Assembly: GCA_013140985.1 (NCBI GenBank)
Contig: JABFRU010000011.1
Location: 1 to 64,000 of the forward strand
From: Chitinophagaceae bacterium
Lineage (GTDB): Bacteria; Bacteroidota; Bacteroidia; Chitinophagales; Chitinophagaceae
Direction of reading: 5' to 3'
DNA: 64,000 nt
The position numbers were made by a program, and so were the translations under genes. Under the pieces are notes generated by a model. That model did no database searches. It saw nothing but the letters and a program-made list of their open reading frames with translations, and was not told the DNA's origin. How positions within the stretch are numbered: the first letter of the stretch is position 1; the number at the start of each line of letters is the position of its first letter. This document shows, in pieces, positions 8,937 through 17,233 of this stretch.

Positions 8937-10037
8937 TCAGTTGATGTCTTTCCCTTCTTTTAATTTGACAATATTTCCGTTGATGGCTGTTTTGGTTGCT
9001 TCGTTCGGCGCTTGTGCCAATGCTTTGCTGGCATATTCCAATGCTTTTGCAAAATCGCCTTTAGCAGAATAGTAAGACATGAAACCCGCATTCACGGCAT
9101 ATACATTTCCATTCTTTTTTTCATTGGCATTAAATATTTCCAATGCCCTGTCTGATCTTTTTGCAGTTATCTGTGAACGGCCGGCAGCCATGTATTGATT
9201 AGGTGTAGCAAATATTAATGCTTCATTCATCGTTGAATCTGCCTGTGGCAGCCTGCTCAGTTTTGCATAGTTGTTTGACAGGTTATTCAGCGTAGCAAAT
9301 GTTTTTGTCAATGCAGCCCGCTGGCTCCATCCCAATGCTTCTTCGAGATTGATATTCCTGTTGATCATGTATTGCGCTGCTGCCAGCATATTAAAAGCAT
9401 TAAAGCCTTTCTGGCTGGTCACTTCCTCCCGTAGTTTTGCTAATACGATATTATCTACATCCACATCCACTTTAAAAGGCACTGATAAATTTTCCCATTG
9501 CATAGCGATCACACAATATTTTTCCCGGTGTTCAATGAATTCATACTTGAGCCATTCCACACTTTTATCCTGCTTCACTGGTTTTACAGTTACTCTTAAT
9601 GCATCGAATTGCGGGTCATAATAAAAACTACCCCATGAACCGCTTTGGCTGGAAAAAATAACGATGGCACTATCCGGCCAAAGTGCCATGTGCAATCCAT
9701 AGATTCCCGCTTTGATATTTTTTCCCTCTACTTTCACATCATGTTCAAAAGTGATGATCGTATTCTCATTTGCACCGGCCCGCCAGGGTTGTGTGTTCTT
9801 GTTAGTGTTTAAGTTAGTGGAGGTAAAACCCCATGTCACCAAATTTCCATCACCCCATATTTTTCCTTCCCTTTTGTTTACATCCGGCCTTGAATATTTA
9901 ACAGTAATGGAAGTGATACCTACTTCCTCTGTAACTGTTGCTCTCGGGTTATTCCCGCTGGCAGGCAGGTCCATTTGGGCTATAGACGAATGAGCAAGGA
10001 TAAAAAGGACAATGGCTGAAAAAAAGATCTTTCGCAT
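8937..10037 (-). CDS. Secreted DUF2911 protein with C-terminal TPR-like region
   Basis: 366 residues with a signal peptide (about 1-20, HSSIAQ). DUF2911 spans roughly residues 25-190: VKYSRPDVNKREGKIWG, QPWRAGANENTIITF, and the GIYGLHM strand. The rest is helical with TPR-like spacing, for example NLSNNYAKLSRLPQADSTMNEAL and the final AKALEYASKALAQAPNEA unit. This is a common two-part architecture in Bacteroidota. Likely periplasmic; function unknown. Confidence 0.85.
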   Translation of the reverse strand: MRKIFFSAIVLFILAHSSIAQMDLPASGNNPRATVTEEVGITSITVKYSRPDVNKREGKIWGDGNLVTWGFTSTNLNTNKNTQPWRAGANENTIITFEHDVKVEGKNIKAGIYGLHMALWPDSAIVIFSSQSGSWGSFYYDPQFDALRVTVKPVKQDKSVEWLKYEFIEHREKYCVIAMQWENLSVPFKVDVDVDNIVLAKLREEVTSQKGFNAFNMLAAAQYMINRNINLEEALGWSQRAALTKTFATLNNLSNNYAKLSRLPQADSTMNEALIFATPNQYMAAGRSQITAKRSDRALEIFNANEKKNGNVYAVNAGFMSYYSAKGDFAKALEYASKALAQAPNEATKTAINGNIVKLKEGKDIN

Positions 10038-10062
10038 AAAACTGTTTTATTGATAATTAAAA

Positions 10063-10536
10063 TTAATTCTTTGGCGGGGCATTATCTGTATTCCATATCT
10101 CCCGGAATAACTTCCATTTCCCGTCTTCCTGTTTCCAGATGGCAATGAATTTTCCTTTGTCATAGATCACTCCATCATCACCGGGAAAAGTATAAACACC
10201 TTCCTCGATAACAGCATCGGCGCTACCATAAACACTCGTGGCGGTAATGGATATTTTAAAGTCTTTATTGTTGCCGCCATTATAATTAAAGTGGCGAATA
10301 CTATCCCGGCCATGAATAGCCCCCATTTGCTCAGGCATGATCACTGCGTCCATACAATACCTGGCCGCATAAAAAGCCGTGTCATTGGAGGTAAAGCGTT
10401 CGCCGTAGGTTTTATTGGCATTATCAATATGTGCCCTTACAGGTTCGATATCAAATTTTGCTGAGCCATCATGATCATGCTTATGCTGACTACAGGAAGC
10501 CAGCAGTATGACTGCAGCCAAGAATAACAGTCTCAT
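10063..10536 (-). CDS. Lipoprotein with SnoaL/DUF4440-like (NTF2 fold) domain
   Basis: 157 residues. The leader MRLLFLAAVILLASCSQ carries a lipobox with Cys at residue 15. A His/Asp-rich patch follows (HKHDHDG), then an NTF2-like domain: NKTYGERFTSNDTAFYAARYCMDAVIMPE, a beta-sheet core, and the DGKWKLFREIWN end. Such domains are often ligand-binding or catalytically uncertain. It lies 25 nt upstream of the DUF2911 gene in the same direction. Confidence 0.8.
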   Translation of the reverse strand: MRLLFLAAVILLASCSQHKHDHDGSAKFDIEPVRAHIDNANKTYGERFTSNDTAFYAARYCMDAVIMPEQMGAIHGRDSIRHFNYNGGNNKDFKISITATSVYGSADAVIEEGVYTFPGDDGVIYDKGKFIAIWKQEDGKWKLFREIWNTDNAPPKN

Positions 10537-10614
10537 GTTTTGATGTTTTGGTTAGCTATTAAAGGTCAGGAAATTTTGCCGGATGCGATTGCCATCCATC
10601 AGCCTATTTTGCCT

Positions 10615-11262
10615 TTAATTGTTGACGGTGCACAACGAGTCCATTAGTATTTTGTCTATTTCCAATGCCTTGAATCCTTTATTATATTCTTTCAGGTTTG
10701 TAGCAATACCTGACATGGTAAATAATTTAAAGCGATGTTCCACTTTTAGTACCAGGCCGCCTTCCGCTTTTTCACCATAGAAATCCCAGTTGTATGCTTT
10801 GTGATTTTGGTAAGTGACCGAAGACATGGTATGCTCCCCGCTGAAATAGTATTTTACCCAGGACCGGGATTTTTGTAATTCAATTACCCGGCAGCTATAG
10901 CCTAATATCTTTTCATCTGTGTCATATAATTTGTAAGAGATTATGCTGTCAGTGGCAGTTCCATAATCCTCGCACACAAGTTCCTTTTGCAGGCTATACT
11001 CTGCAACCGCTTTGTTCAGTTTTCCGGAATAATAATACGTATTGGTGTCTGCACCTGTAAACCTGCTTTGATAATCATTTTCATCATATCTGAAAAAACC
11101 TTTTGATGGTCTCGCTTTTATCAATGAATCGGTATTCAATGAATCACTGTTATAAGAATATGCATACTCAATAGTGCCGGAAAAATATTTATTCTCTTTT
11201 TTAGTACTGCATGCTGCAACTATCACTAACAAGAAATAAACAGGTATGTATTTACATTTCAT
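10615..11262 (-). CDS. Lipoprotein of unknown function (DUF4412-like beta-sheet protein)
   Basis: 215 residues with a lipoprotein leader (LLVIVAACSTKKEN; Cys at about 18). The body is beta-rich: FSGTIEYAYSYNSD, then LGYSCRVIELQ, then WVKYYFSGEHTM. This order is seen in GLPGLI/DUF4412-type proteins, but similarity is too weak for a firm call. Its start overlaps the upstream gene by 4 nt, so the two are coupled. Confidence 0.6.
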   Translation of the reverse strand: MKCKYIPVYFLLVIVAACSTKKENKYFSGTIEYAYSYNSDSLNTDSLIKARPSKGFFRYDENDYQSRFTGADTNTYYYSGKLNKAVAEYSLQKELVCEDYGTATDSIISYKLYDTDEKILGYSCRVIELQKSRSWVKYYFSGEHTMSSVTYQNHKAYNWDFYGEKAEGGLVLKVEHRFKLFTMSGIATNLKEYNKGFKALEIDKILMDSLCTVNN

Positions 11263-11771
11263 TTTTTCCTCCTGTATTCGAGATCATATTCTGTTGTCCA
11301 TGATTTTCCATCATCATCACTTCGTTCACCTAATTGACGGACCCTATCATTGCTGAGTTTGGTAAATGTCAGCTTCCGCATAAAATTTCCCTTTGGCCCC
11401 ATCACTTTATCTGCATAGTAAACGATCTTACCATCACTGCCTTCGCCCCTCAAAAATTCTGTTGTATTACCTGTGTTGTCCGTCCATGTTTGCTGCCATT
11501 GTTTTGTTGCAGTATTGTAAGAATTAAAGCTTTTTCCCTTGTATATCAATCCTTGTTGGGCGCCGGCACTCACCCATTCTTCTAAAATTACACAGCTATC
11601 GAGTATAACGCTGATCTTGCTATCGCCACCTTTATTTCCATTCGGGGCAAATGCTTCCCATTCTCCAATCCAAAAATCAAATTGCCGGTATTCAGGTTTA
11701 CTGCAGGGTTTTTGAGAAGATGCAGATAAAACAAAAGAACCGAGGCATAGCAGTAAAAAGATTTTCTTCAT
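11259..11771 (-). CDS. Secreted DUF1579-like protein
   Basis: The ATG at 11771 (MKKIFLLLCLG) is chosen because it opens a clear signal peptide; an upstream ATG at 11819 would place 16 unrelated residues before it. Mature sequence begins QKPCSKPEYRQFDFWIGEWEAFAP and continues with YNTATKQWQQTWTDNTGNTTEF, a layout shared by DUF1579-like proteins of Bacteroidota. Function unknown. The stop overlaps the downstream lipoprotein start. Confidence 0.72.
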   Translation of the reverse strand: MKKIFLLLCLGSFVLSASSQKPCSKPEYRQFDFWIGEWEAFAPNGNKGGDSKISVILDSCVILEEWVSAGAQQGLIYKGKSFNSYNTATKQWQQTWTDNTGNTTEFLRGEGSDGKIVYYADKVMGPKGNFMRKLTFTKLSNDRVRQLGERSDDDGKSWTTEYDLEYRRKK

Positions 11772-11877
11772 AATGCAGTTTTGATAAAGACCATTCAAAT
11801 CAAAGAATGGCTGATTCATTTATCACTCAAGTTACCGTATAAGGGCTAATTATCTATCCGCTTATCATATAAATAAA

Positions 11878-11901
11878 GATCCCCGGCAATTGCCGGGGAT
11901 C
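11878..11901 (-). terminator. Palindromic rho-independent terminator
   Basis: A perfect 24-bp palindrome with core CCCCGGCAATTGCCGGGG, followed on the minus strand by TTTATTT. It terminates the gene starting at 12325 and separates it from the large minus-strand run. The same 16-bp core recurs at 54899-54914. Confidence 0.8.
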
Positions 11902-11926
11902 ATCGTAGGGGCTAACTTGAATTATT

Positions 11927-12325
11927 TTAATTGCCGCCGCCGGGTGGACGTTGCGGACGCATAGAAGGCTGTATTTTTTCTTTCCAGATCGTATATTCTT
12001 CTTCTTTCAAAACCGCTTTCAGGATCTCATCCTGTGCATCACTGTATTTTTTTCTTTCGGCCATCATCGTTTCCCTGTCAACACTTCCGGGGCCACCCGC
12101 CATTAGTTCTTCCATTCTTTTATCCTGTGCTCTGTACAAAACCACTAATGCTGTATCTAGTTTTGTAAAAGTTTCAGCATCTAATTTGAATGCGCTATCC
12201 AATTTTTGATGGATCTGGGCAACTCTTTCTTCGGGGGTGCGGCGGGTAAATCCACCGCCCGGTTGGGCCGAAGTGGTCAATACGATGGCTAAGCTGGCCA
12301 TAAAAGCAAGAAATATTTTCTTCAT
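11927..12325 (-). CDS. Small secreted Spy/CpxP-like helical protein
   Basis: 132 residues with a signal peptide (about 1-20, TTSAQPGGG). The mature protein is almost wholly charged and helical (RTPEERVAQIHQKLDSAF, LYRAQDKRMEELM, then AERKKYSDAQDEILKAVLKEEEY) and ends in a Pro/Gly tail (RPQRPPGGGN). This resembles Bacteroidota periplasmic proteins of the Spy/CpxP or DUF4890 type, which can buffer unfolded proteins or metals. The assignment is by pattern only. Confidence 0.6.
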   Translation of the reverse strand: MKKIFLAFMASLAIVLTTSAQPGGGFTRRTPEERVAQIHQKLDSAFKLDAETFTKLDTALVVLYRAQDKRMEELMAGGPGSVDRETMMAERKKYSDAQDEILKAVLKEEEYTIWKEKIQPSMRPQRPPGGGN

Positions 12326-12467
12326 GAAGTTTAATTTGTGTGAACTAATCAGTTACGGCAAATATGACGGGAAAAACATAGAAACCGTTCGGGCTGTTGC
12401 CCTTATTTTTAAAAATCTTTTTGACAAAACTCAAGTATCTTGCACCCCCTTAATTATCACATTACTT

Positions 12468-12965
12468 ATGGAATACAATAAACTTGTAGCTGTGACCGGG
12501 TTGCCCGGACTTTTTGAATTGATCAATAGTAAAACAGACGGCGCCATTGTTCGTTCCCTGGATGACAAATCCACCCGTTTCATCTCCAGCCGTATCCACA
12601 ACTTTTCTCACCTGGAAAGTATAGAGGTCTATACAACCGGGGATAATGTGAACCTGGTGGATATATTGAATGCGATGGAAAAAGAAGGGGGTAATCTGCC
12701 CGATGATAAAGATGCTGCCGCTATAAAAAAATACTTTGAAAAGGTGTATCCTGAGATGGACTTCGAAAGAGTATATGCCAGCGATATGAAGAAAATGGTG
12801 AAATGGTTTGATGTGCTGAAAAAAAATAATGTTGAAATAAAATTATCTGAGCAACCGGAAGAAGAACCTGCAGAAGAGGTCAAAGAAGAGGAAGAGGTGG
12901 TAGGAGAAGAAAAAAAGACGCCTGCGCCCAGGAAGAAAGCGGCCAAAAAGAAAAAAGACGAATAA
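12468..12965 (+). CDS. DUF5606 family protein
   Basis: The ATG at 12468 (MEYNKLVAVTGLPGLFELI) is the start of the conserved region; the open frame runs upstream into the divergent gene and is not used. The N-terminal 130 residues match DUF5606: TGLPGLFELINSKTDGAIVRSLD, then a DILNAMEKEGG helix. The C-terminal tail (about 125-165) is a Glu-rich then Lys-rich low-complexity region ending AAKKKKDE. Function unknown; broadly conserved in Bacteroidota, cytosolic. Confidence 0.85.
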   Translation: MEYNKLVAVTGLPGLFELINSKTDGAIVRSLDDKSTRFISSRIHNFSHLESIEVYTTGDNVNLVDILNAMEKEGGNLPDDKDAAAIKKYFEKVYPEMDFERVYASDMKKMVKWFDVLKKNNVEIKLSEQPEEEPAEEVKEEEEVVGEEKKTPAPRKKAAKKKKDE

Positions 12966-12985
12966 CTATTAAAGGAATAAGGAAC

Positions 12986-13028
12986 AAGCTACAAGGTTCA
13001 AGGACATACTTGAGTTTGTAGCTTTTTT
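12986..13028 (+). terminator. Terminator hairpin after the DUF5606 gene
   Basis: Imperfect inverted arms beginning AAGCTACAAGG and ending TTTGTAGCTT, followed by a T6 run at 13022-13028. It lies between the DUF5606 and M3 peptidase genes. Confidence 0.6.
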
Positions 13029-13045
13029 ATTGAAAAAGAGTTATT

Positions 13046-14764
13046 ATGAATTACAGAGCTGATATACAAAAATTACCAAGACATTTTTTACCGGAAGATT
13101 TCAGTATCAGGAATTGGGAAGTGCTGGAACCTTATTTTAAAGGCCTTGACGAAAAACAGTTCAATTCCATTGCTGATCTCGAAAAATGGTTGAAAGATGC
13201 CAGTGAACTGGAAGCGGCTATCAGCGAAGATGCCTGCTGGCGCCAGATAAGAATGACCTGCGATACGGAAAACAAAGAACTTGAAAATGCCTTCAACTTT
13301 TTTATGCTGGAGATACAGCCAAAGATCCAGGCCTGGGCTGATAAACTCAACAAAAAATTGCTGGCTTCCCCTTTTACCAAAGACCTCGATCCCAAAAAAT
13401 ATTTTACTTACCTGCGTAATGTGAAAAAGAATATTGAACTCTTTCGGGAGATCAATATCCCCATCAATGCAGAATTAAATGTAATGCAACAGCAATACGG
13501 TGTCATTGCCGGTAAGATGACGGTTGAGGTAAACGGGCAGGAATACACATTACAACAAGCAGCTAAATTTTTGGAAGATCCTGATAGAAATTTACGGGAA
13601 GAAGTATATCGTAAGATCAGCGAAAGAAGGTTGCAGGATAAAAATGAATTGAATAACCTGTTCACTTCTTTATTGAAAAAAAGACACCAGGTAGCTGTCA
13701 ATACAGGCTTTAAAACATATACTGATTTTCGTTTTATTGAATTAGGTCGTTTTGATTATAGCAAAGAAGACTGTTACCAGTTTCATGAAGCGGTAAAGCT
13801 TCATGTAATGCCGTTGGTCAATCAATTGTATGAAGCTAAAAGAAAAAAGCTGGGATTGGATTCATTACGTCCCTGGGATGTTGACGCCGAGCCATTGGGT
13901 GTGCAGCCGCTTCGCCCCTTTAAAACAGGTAATGAGTTAACCGATAAAACGATCGCCTGCTTTGACGAACTCGATCCATTTTTCGGCGATTGCATCCGCA
14001 AGATGAAAGAGATGGGGCATCTTGATCTTGAAAGCAGGAAAGGAAAAGCCCCCGGTGGCTATAATTGTCCATTGGCTGAAAGCGGCGCCCCTTTTATTTT
14101 CATGAATGCGGCAGGTCAGTTGGACGATGTGACAACAATGGTCCATGAAGGTGGTCACGCTATTCATTCTTTTTTAGCACATGAATTAGAATTAAACGGG
14201 TTCAAAGAATATCCAACTGAAATTGCAGAAGTCGCCAGTATGGCTATGGAATTATTCAGTATGGATAAATGGGATGTATTCTTCTCTGCTGCAGAAGAAT
14301 TAAAAAGGGCCAAAGAACAGCAATTAGAAAGAGTGATCACAATTTTTCCATGGATAGCAACGATCGATAAATTTCAACACTGGATATACCAGCATCCTGA
14401 TCATACAGAAAAAGAAAGAAACGATCAATGGCTTGTTATACTGAATGAATTTTCTTCTCCCGTTGTTGATGTTTCTGGATTAGACGAATATCGTTTGTAT
14501 GCCTGGCAAAGGCAACTTCATTTATACGAAGTTCCTTTTTATTATATCGAATACGGTATTGCCCAACTTGGCGCTATTGGTTTATGGCAACAGTATAAAA
14601 AGGATAACGAAACTGCTCTTGGTAATTATACCAAAGCCCTTTCTCTCGGGGCTACTGCTACCTTACCCGAACTTTTCAGGGCTGCCGGTTTACCTTTTGA
14701 TTTTTCACCAGGCTACATCAAAGACCTGATGTTGTTTGTAAAAAGAGAGACGGATAGCCTTTAA
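13046..14764 (+). CDS. M3 family oligoendopeptidase
   Basis: 572 residues, no signal peptide, so a cytosolic zinc oligopeptidase of the PepF/oligoendopeptidase type, which cleaves short peptides. The HEXXH zinc site is at about residues 367-371 (MVHEGGHAIHSF), with the downstream helix glutamate in EIAEVASMAMELF. The N-terminal 200 residues are the usual helical lid, and the C-terminal FRAAGLPFDFSPGYIKDLM is typical. Full length for this family. Confidence 0.92.
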   Translation: MNYRADIQKLPRHFLPEDFSIRNWEVLEPYFKGLDEKQFNSIADLEKWLKDASELEAAISEDACWRQIRMTCDTENKELENAFNFFMLEIQPKIQAWADKLNKKLLASPFTKDLDPKKYFTYLRNVKKNIELFREINIPINAELNVMQQQYGVIAGKMTVEVNGQEYTLQQAAKFLEDPDRNLREEVYRKISERRLQDKNELNNLFTSLLKKRHQVAVNTGFKTYTDFRFIELGRFDYSKEDCYQFHEAVKLHVMPLVNQLYEAKRKKLGLDSLRPWDVDAEPLGVQPLRPFKTGNELTDKTIACFDELDPFFGDCIRKMKEMGHLDLESRKGKAPGGYNCPLAESGAPFIFMNAAGQLDDVTTMVHEGGHAIHSFLAHELELNGFKEYPTEIAEVASMAMELFSMDKWDVFFSAAEELKRAKEQQLERVITIFPWIATIDKFQHWIYQHPDHTEKERNDQWLVILNEFSSPVVDVSGLDEYRLYAWQRQLHLYEVPFYYIEYGIAQLGAIGLWQQYKKDNETALGNYTKALSLGATATLPELFRAAGLPFDFSPGYIKDLMLFVKRETDSL

Positions 14765-14774
14765 TATCAAAAAA

Positions 14775-14790
14775 TACCACGAAAGTGGTA
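14775..14790. other. Perfect hairpin with GAAA tetraloop downstream of the M3 peptidase
   Basis: TACCAC-GAAA-GTGGTA: a 6-bp stem closed by a GNRA tetraloop, 11 nt after the stop codon and followed by GGGGG rather than a T-run. It is not a terminator, so it may be a 3' UTR structure or the 5' end of a small RNA ending at the terminator at 14905-14935. Confidence 0.45.
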
Positions 14791-14904
14791 GGGGGTAAAT
14801 GAGGAAATATCGGGGACAGAACTTATTTTTGGAATCCAGGATAATTATTTAGTGCCTTTAACGCACTTTAAACATAGCTACTAATCAGAGCCTTAACCAA
14901 TAGT

Positions 14905-14935
14905 CCCGCTGTTTCTACAGCGGGGCTTTCTTTTT
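14905..14935 (+). terminator. Strong rho-independent terminator
   Basis: An 8-bp stem (CCCGCTGT with ACAGCGGG), TTCT loop, then GCTTTCTTTTT. It lies 140 nt after the M3 peptidase stop and just before the 3' end of the convergent Fur-family gene. Confidence 0.85.
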
Positions 14936-14942
14936 AGCGTAA

Positions 14943-15353
14943 TTATTTGCAATTTTTACAAACACCTTCTACCACCACTTCCACATGCCCGGCAACATAC
15001 CCTTTTGGAAGATTGATCTGGGGTGTTACTACATCATCCAAACAATAAGTAGTGTGGCAAATGCTGCATTCAAAATGTATATGGTGATCATGATGATGTC
15101 CTTCGGAGCATTCGTCTTTGCATAATGCATAACGAATAGAATTATCGGCACTAGGAATGGTATGGATGATCCCCTTGTCAACAAAAGTTTGCAATGTGCG
15201 ATATACGGTGACCCTGTCAAACTTTTCTCCTGCTTTTTTCTCAATATCTCCATGAGCCAAGGCGCCGGAACCTTCCAGGAAAAGCTGTAATATCTTTTTC
15301 CGGCTTTCCGTTACACTCAATCCATTCCTCTTTAATAAACTATCTGTTTGCAT
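14943..15353 (-). CDS. Fur family metalloregulator (Zur/PerR-like)
   Basis: 136 residues. The N-terminal winged helix has the GLSVTESRKKILQLF and FDRVTVYRTLQTF helices of Fur repressors. The C-terminal dimerisation domain has a His/Asp/Glu-rich metal region (SEGHHHDHHIHFECSICHTTYC) and a second CXXC at the end (CKNC), indicating a structural zinc site. This resembles Zur/PerR-like regulators rather than classical iron Fur, but the metal is not certain. It is the second gene of a SCO-Fur pair, 4 nt apart, and the divergent MerC gene has a palindrome in its leader that may be its operator. Confidence 0.88.
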   Translation of the reverse strand: MQTDSLLKRNGLSVTESRKKILQLFLEGSGALAHGDIEKKAGEKFDRVTVYRTLQTFVDKGIIHTIPSADNSIRYALCKDECSEGHHHDHHIHFECSICHTTYCLDDVVTPQINLPKGYVAGHVEVVVEGVCKNCK

Positions 15354-15357
15354 AGTA

Positions 15358-15975
15358 CTACCTGGCTTTTTGCTTCAATAATTTGCGGGCATCTTTAATC
15401 AACCTGTTTACTTCACTTTCCGTCAGGCCATCATATATTTTTTTTACATCTCCGTTTTTATCAACCAGTGCAAAAAATTGAGAATGTATGAACTGATCAT
15501 CAATGCTTTTCAGGTTGTTAGCCGGGTCATCAATGGTATAGCTTTCTCTCGCCGTTCTGTAAAGACTGTCTTTCCGGCCAGTCAGAAAAATCCATTTATC
15601 AGTGTTCACATTCAACGTTGCTGCGAACTTCTTTAATTGGGCCACAGAATCAACTTCCGGCATGCAGGTATGAGAAAGTATCAGGAAATCATTCTCATCT
15701 TTGAATGCTTCATACACTTTTTTCATGTTGCTGTTCATCTTGGGACAAATGCCAGTACAGGTGGTAAAAAAATATTCCGCCACATATACTTTGCCTTGTA
15801 CATTTTTCTCGGTTATCGTTGCCCCATCCTGGTTGATGAATGAAAAAGGCCTGATATAGCTTACCGGGGGAGTACTCTTCTTTCCAAAATCAGGGATCAC
15901 AATCGTCAATACAAAATAGAAACCAACCGCCAGTACAGCGAAGAAACCCGTATAGAACAATCTCTTTTTAGACAT
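15358..15975 (-). CDS. SCO1/SenC family copper chaperone-like protein
   Basis: The ATG at 15975 (MSKKRLFYTGFF) opens an N-terminal membrane anchor; a start six codons upstream is possible. The thioredoxin-like fold carries the CXXXC copper/redox motif at about residues 73-77 (TTCTGICPKM), followed by the conserved Phe/His segment FIHSQFFALVDKNG. SCO proteins deliver copper to the CuA site of cytochrome oxidase or keep it reduced. It is co-directional with the Fur-family gene 4 nt downstream. Confidence 0.9.
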   Translation of the reverse strand: MSKKRLFYTGFFAVLAVGFYFVLTIVIPDFGKKSTPPVSYIRPFSFINQDGATITEKNVQGKVYVAEYFFTTCTGICPKMNSNMKKVYEAFKDENDFLILSHTCMPEVDSVAQLKKFAATLNVNTDKWIFLTGRKDSLYRTARESYTIDDPANNLKSIDDQFIHSQFFALVDKNGDVKKIYDGLTESEVNRLIKDARKLLKQKAR

Positions 15976-16021
15976 GTTGTAAATATTTTGCAAAGTTATG
16001 TAATATGATGCTTTTTCTTTT

Positions 16022-16034
16022 GCAACAACGTTGC
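16022..16034. promoter_or_regulatory. Candidate metalloregulator operator
   Basis: GCAAC-AAC-GTTGC, a 13-bp inverted repeat 22 nt before the MerC start codon, in the 81-nt divergent region shared with the SCO-Fur pair. The position fits autoregulation by the Fur-family protein. The consensus for this organism is not known, so this is inference. Confidence 0.4.
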
Positions 16035-16056
16035 TTTTTTATATTTTTGCCCCTTT

Positions 16057-16449
16057 ATGAAATTCAGGATCAATTGGGATGCGGTCGGGATTGGGGCTTC
16101 GGCCGCTTGTGCTATCCATTGCGCATTGCTCCCCCTTGTACTCAACAGCCTTCCTTTATTTGGTATTAATATCATTCATAATACGTTGTTTGAAGCCGGC
16201 ATGATCGTTTTGGCTCTCTGCATCGGTTCTTATTCATTATATCATGGCTACAAAAAACATCATCATAGTTTTTTTCCATTGATGATCTTTTTTACCGGTT
16301 TTGTTTTTTTGGTATTGAAACAATTTTTTGTTCACTACGAAACATGGCTGCTGATCCCTGCTGTCGCTTTTATTATAACCGCCCATCTTTTAAATTTTCG
16401 TTTTTGCCGGGTGCACAACCATGCCCATACAGATGACTGTGATCATTGA
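16057..16449 (+). CDS. MerC domain membrane protein
   Basis: 130 residues with about four transmembrane helices and the MerC signature ACAIHCALLPLVLNSLPL early in the protein, where the Cys pair is thought to bind the metal. A His-rich C-terminus (VHNHAHTDDCDH) is typical of stand-alone MerC proteins. In Bacteroidota these often sit beside Fur-family genes, suggesting a role in zinc or other transition-metal traffic rather than mercury resistance; no merA or merR is present here. Confidence 0.85.
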   Translation: MKFRINWDAVGIGASAACAIHCALLPLVLNSLPLFGINIIHNTLFEAGMIVLALCIGSYSLYHGYKKHHHSFFPLMIFFTGFVFLVLKQFFVHYETWLLIPAVAFIITAHLLNFRFCRVHNHAHTDDCDH

Positions 16450-16500
16450 TTGACACAAAGAGTTCTCCATTTTTACGTTAACTTGTTCAAAACATTTGCG

Positions 16501-16923
16501 ATGAAAAATATTTTTGTTTCTCTCCTGTTTCTTTTTTCAATTACTGTTGATGCACAATCAAAGGACGAAGCTGCTATATTGAAAGTATTAGATGATCAAA
16601 ATGCAGCCTGGAACCGTGGCGACATTGATGCTTTCATGAAAGGTTATTGGGAAAATGATTCATTGATGTTTGTTGGCAAAACTGGTGTTACCTATGGTTG
16701 GACCAATACCCTGAACAATTATAAGAAGGGTTATCCCGATACTGCTGCCATGGGAAAATTGACCTTCACCAGCATAAAAGTGCAACGGCTTTCAAAAAAA
16801 TATTATTTCATCGTAGGCAAATGGCATTTGAAGCGAAGCATTGGTGATGTTAGCGGCCACTATAATCTTTTAATGGAAAAAATAGATGGGCGTTGGGTCA
16901 TCACTGCCGACCATAGTAGTTAG
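16501..16923 (+). CDS. Secreted DUF4440/SnoaL-like protein
   Basis: The ATG at 16501 (MKNIFVSLLFLFS) opens a signal peptide (cleavage near VDAQS). The mature domain is an NTF2-like DUF4440: EAAILKVLDDQNAAWNRGDIDAFMKGYW, then beta strands ending in KIDGRWVITADHSS. 140 residues. The WNRGDIDAFM motif is characteristic. Function is unknown; some members act as ketosteroid-isomerase-like enzymes. Its stop overlaps the convergent downstream gene by 4 nt. Confidence 0.85.
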   Translation: MKNIFVSLLFLFSITVDAQSKDEAAILKVLDDQNAAWNRGDIDAFMKGYWENDSLMFVGKTGVTYGWTNTLNNYKKGYPDTAAMGKLTFTSIKVQRLSKKYYFIVGKWHLKRSIGDVSGHYNLLMEKIDGRWVITADHSS

Positions 16924-17174
16924 CCGTTTTCCCCCGAATGAGTCCGTTCGGACCAAACTCTATATAAATACCTGATAAGAATTACCAGGGTGATCAGCAT
17001 ACCGGCATAGAATAATATCGGGTATATGACCGGCTTCCTGTTCAAATAACCCAGCTTGTAATAAAGCCCGAGCATTACGCCGGTCATCATCCACAACAAC
17101 CCCCATGAGAATGACCTGACGATCCTGAGAAAATATTTTTTTACCTGGGGATCCCAACCTCTTTCCTGTTCCAT
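16920..17174 (-). CDS. Small two-helix membrane protein
   Basis: 84 residues. Two hydrophobic segments (SWGLLWMMTGVMLGLYY and PILFYAGMLITLVILIRYLY) are separated by a short polar loop, and the ends are charged. Family not recognised. Convergent with the DUF4440 gene. Confidence 0.65.
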   Translation of the reverse strand: MEQERGWDPQVKKYFLRIVRSFSWGLLWMMTGVMLGLYYKLGYLNRKPVIYPILFYAGMLITLVILIRYLYRVWSERTHSGENG

Positions 17175-17233
17175 GCAAAACAGTTTCAGGCAAACAAGTT
17201 ACAATTTTTTAACCCGATAACTATTGGATGAGA

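Noticed and set aside
16057-16449. MerC as evidence of a mercury-resistance operon
   Set aside because: No merR, merA or merT/P genes are present; stand-alone MerC with a Fur gene is more likely for another metal.
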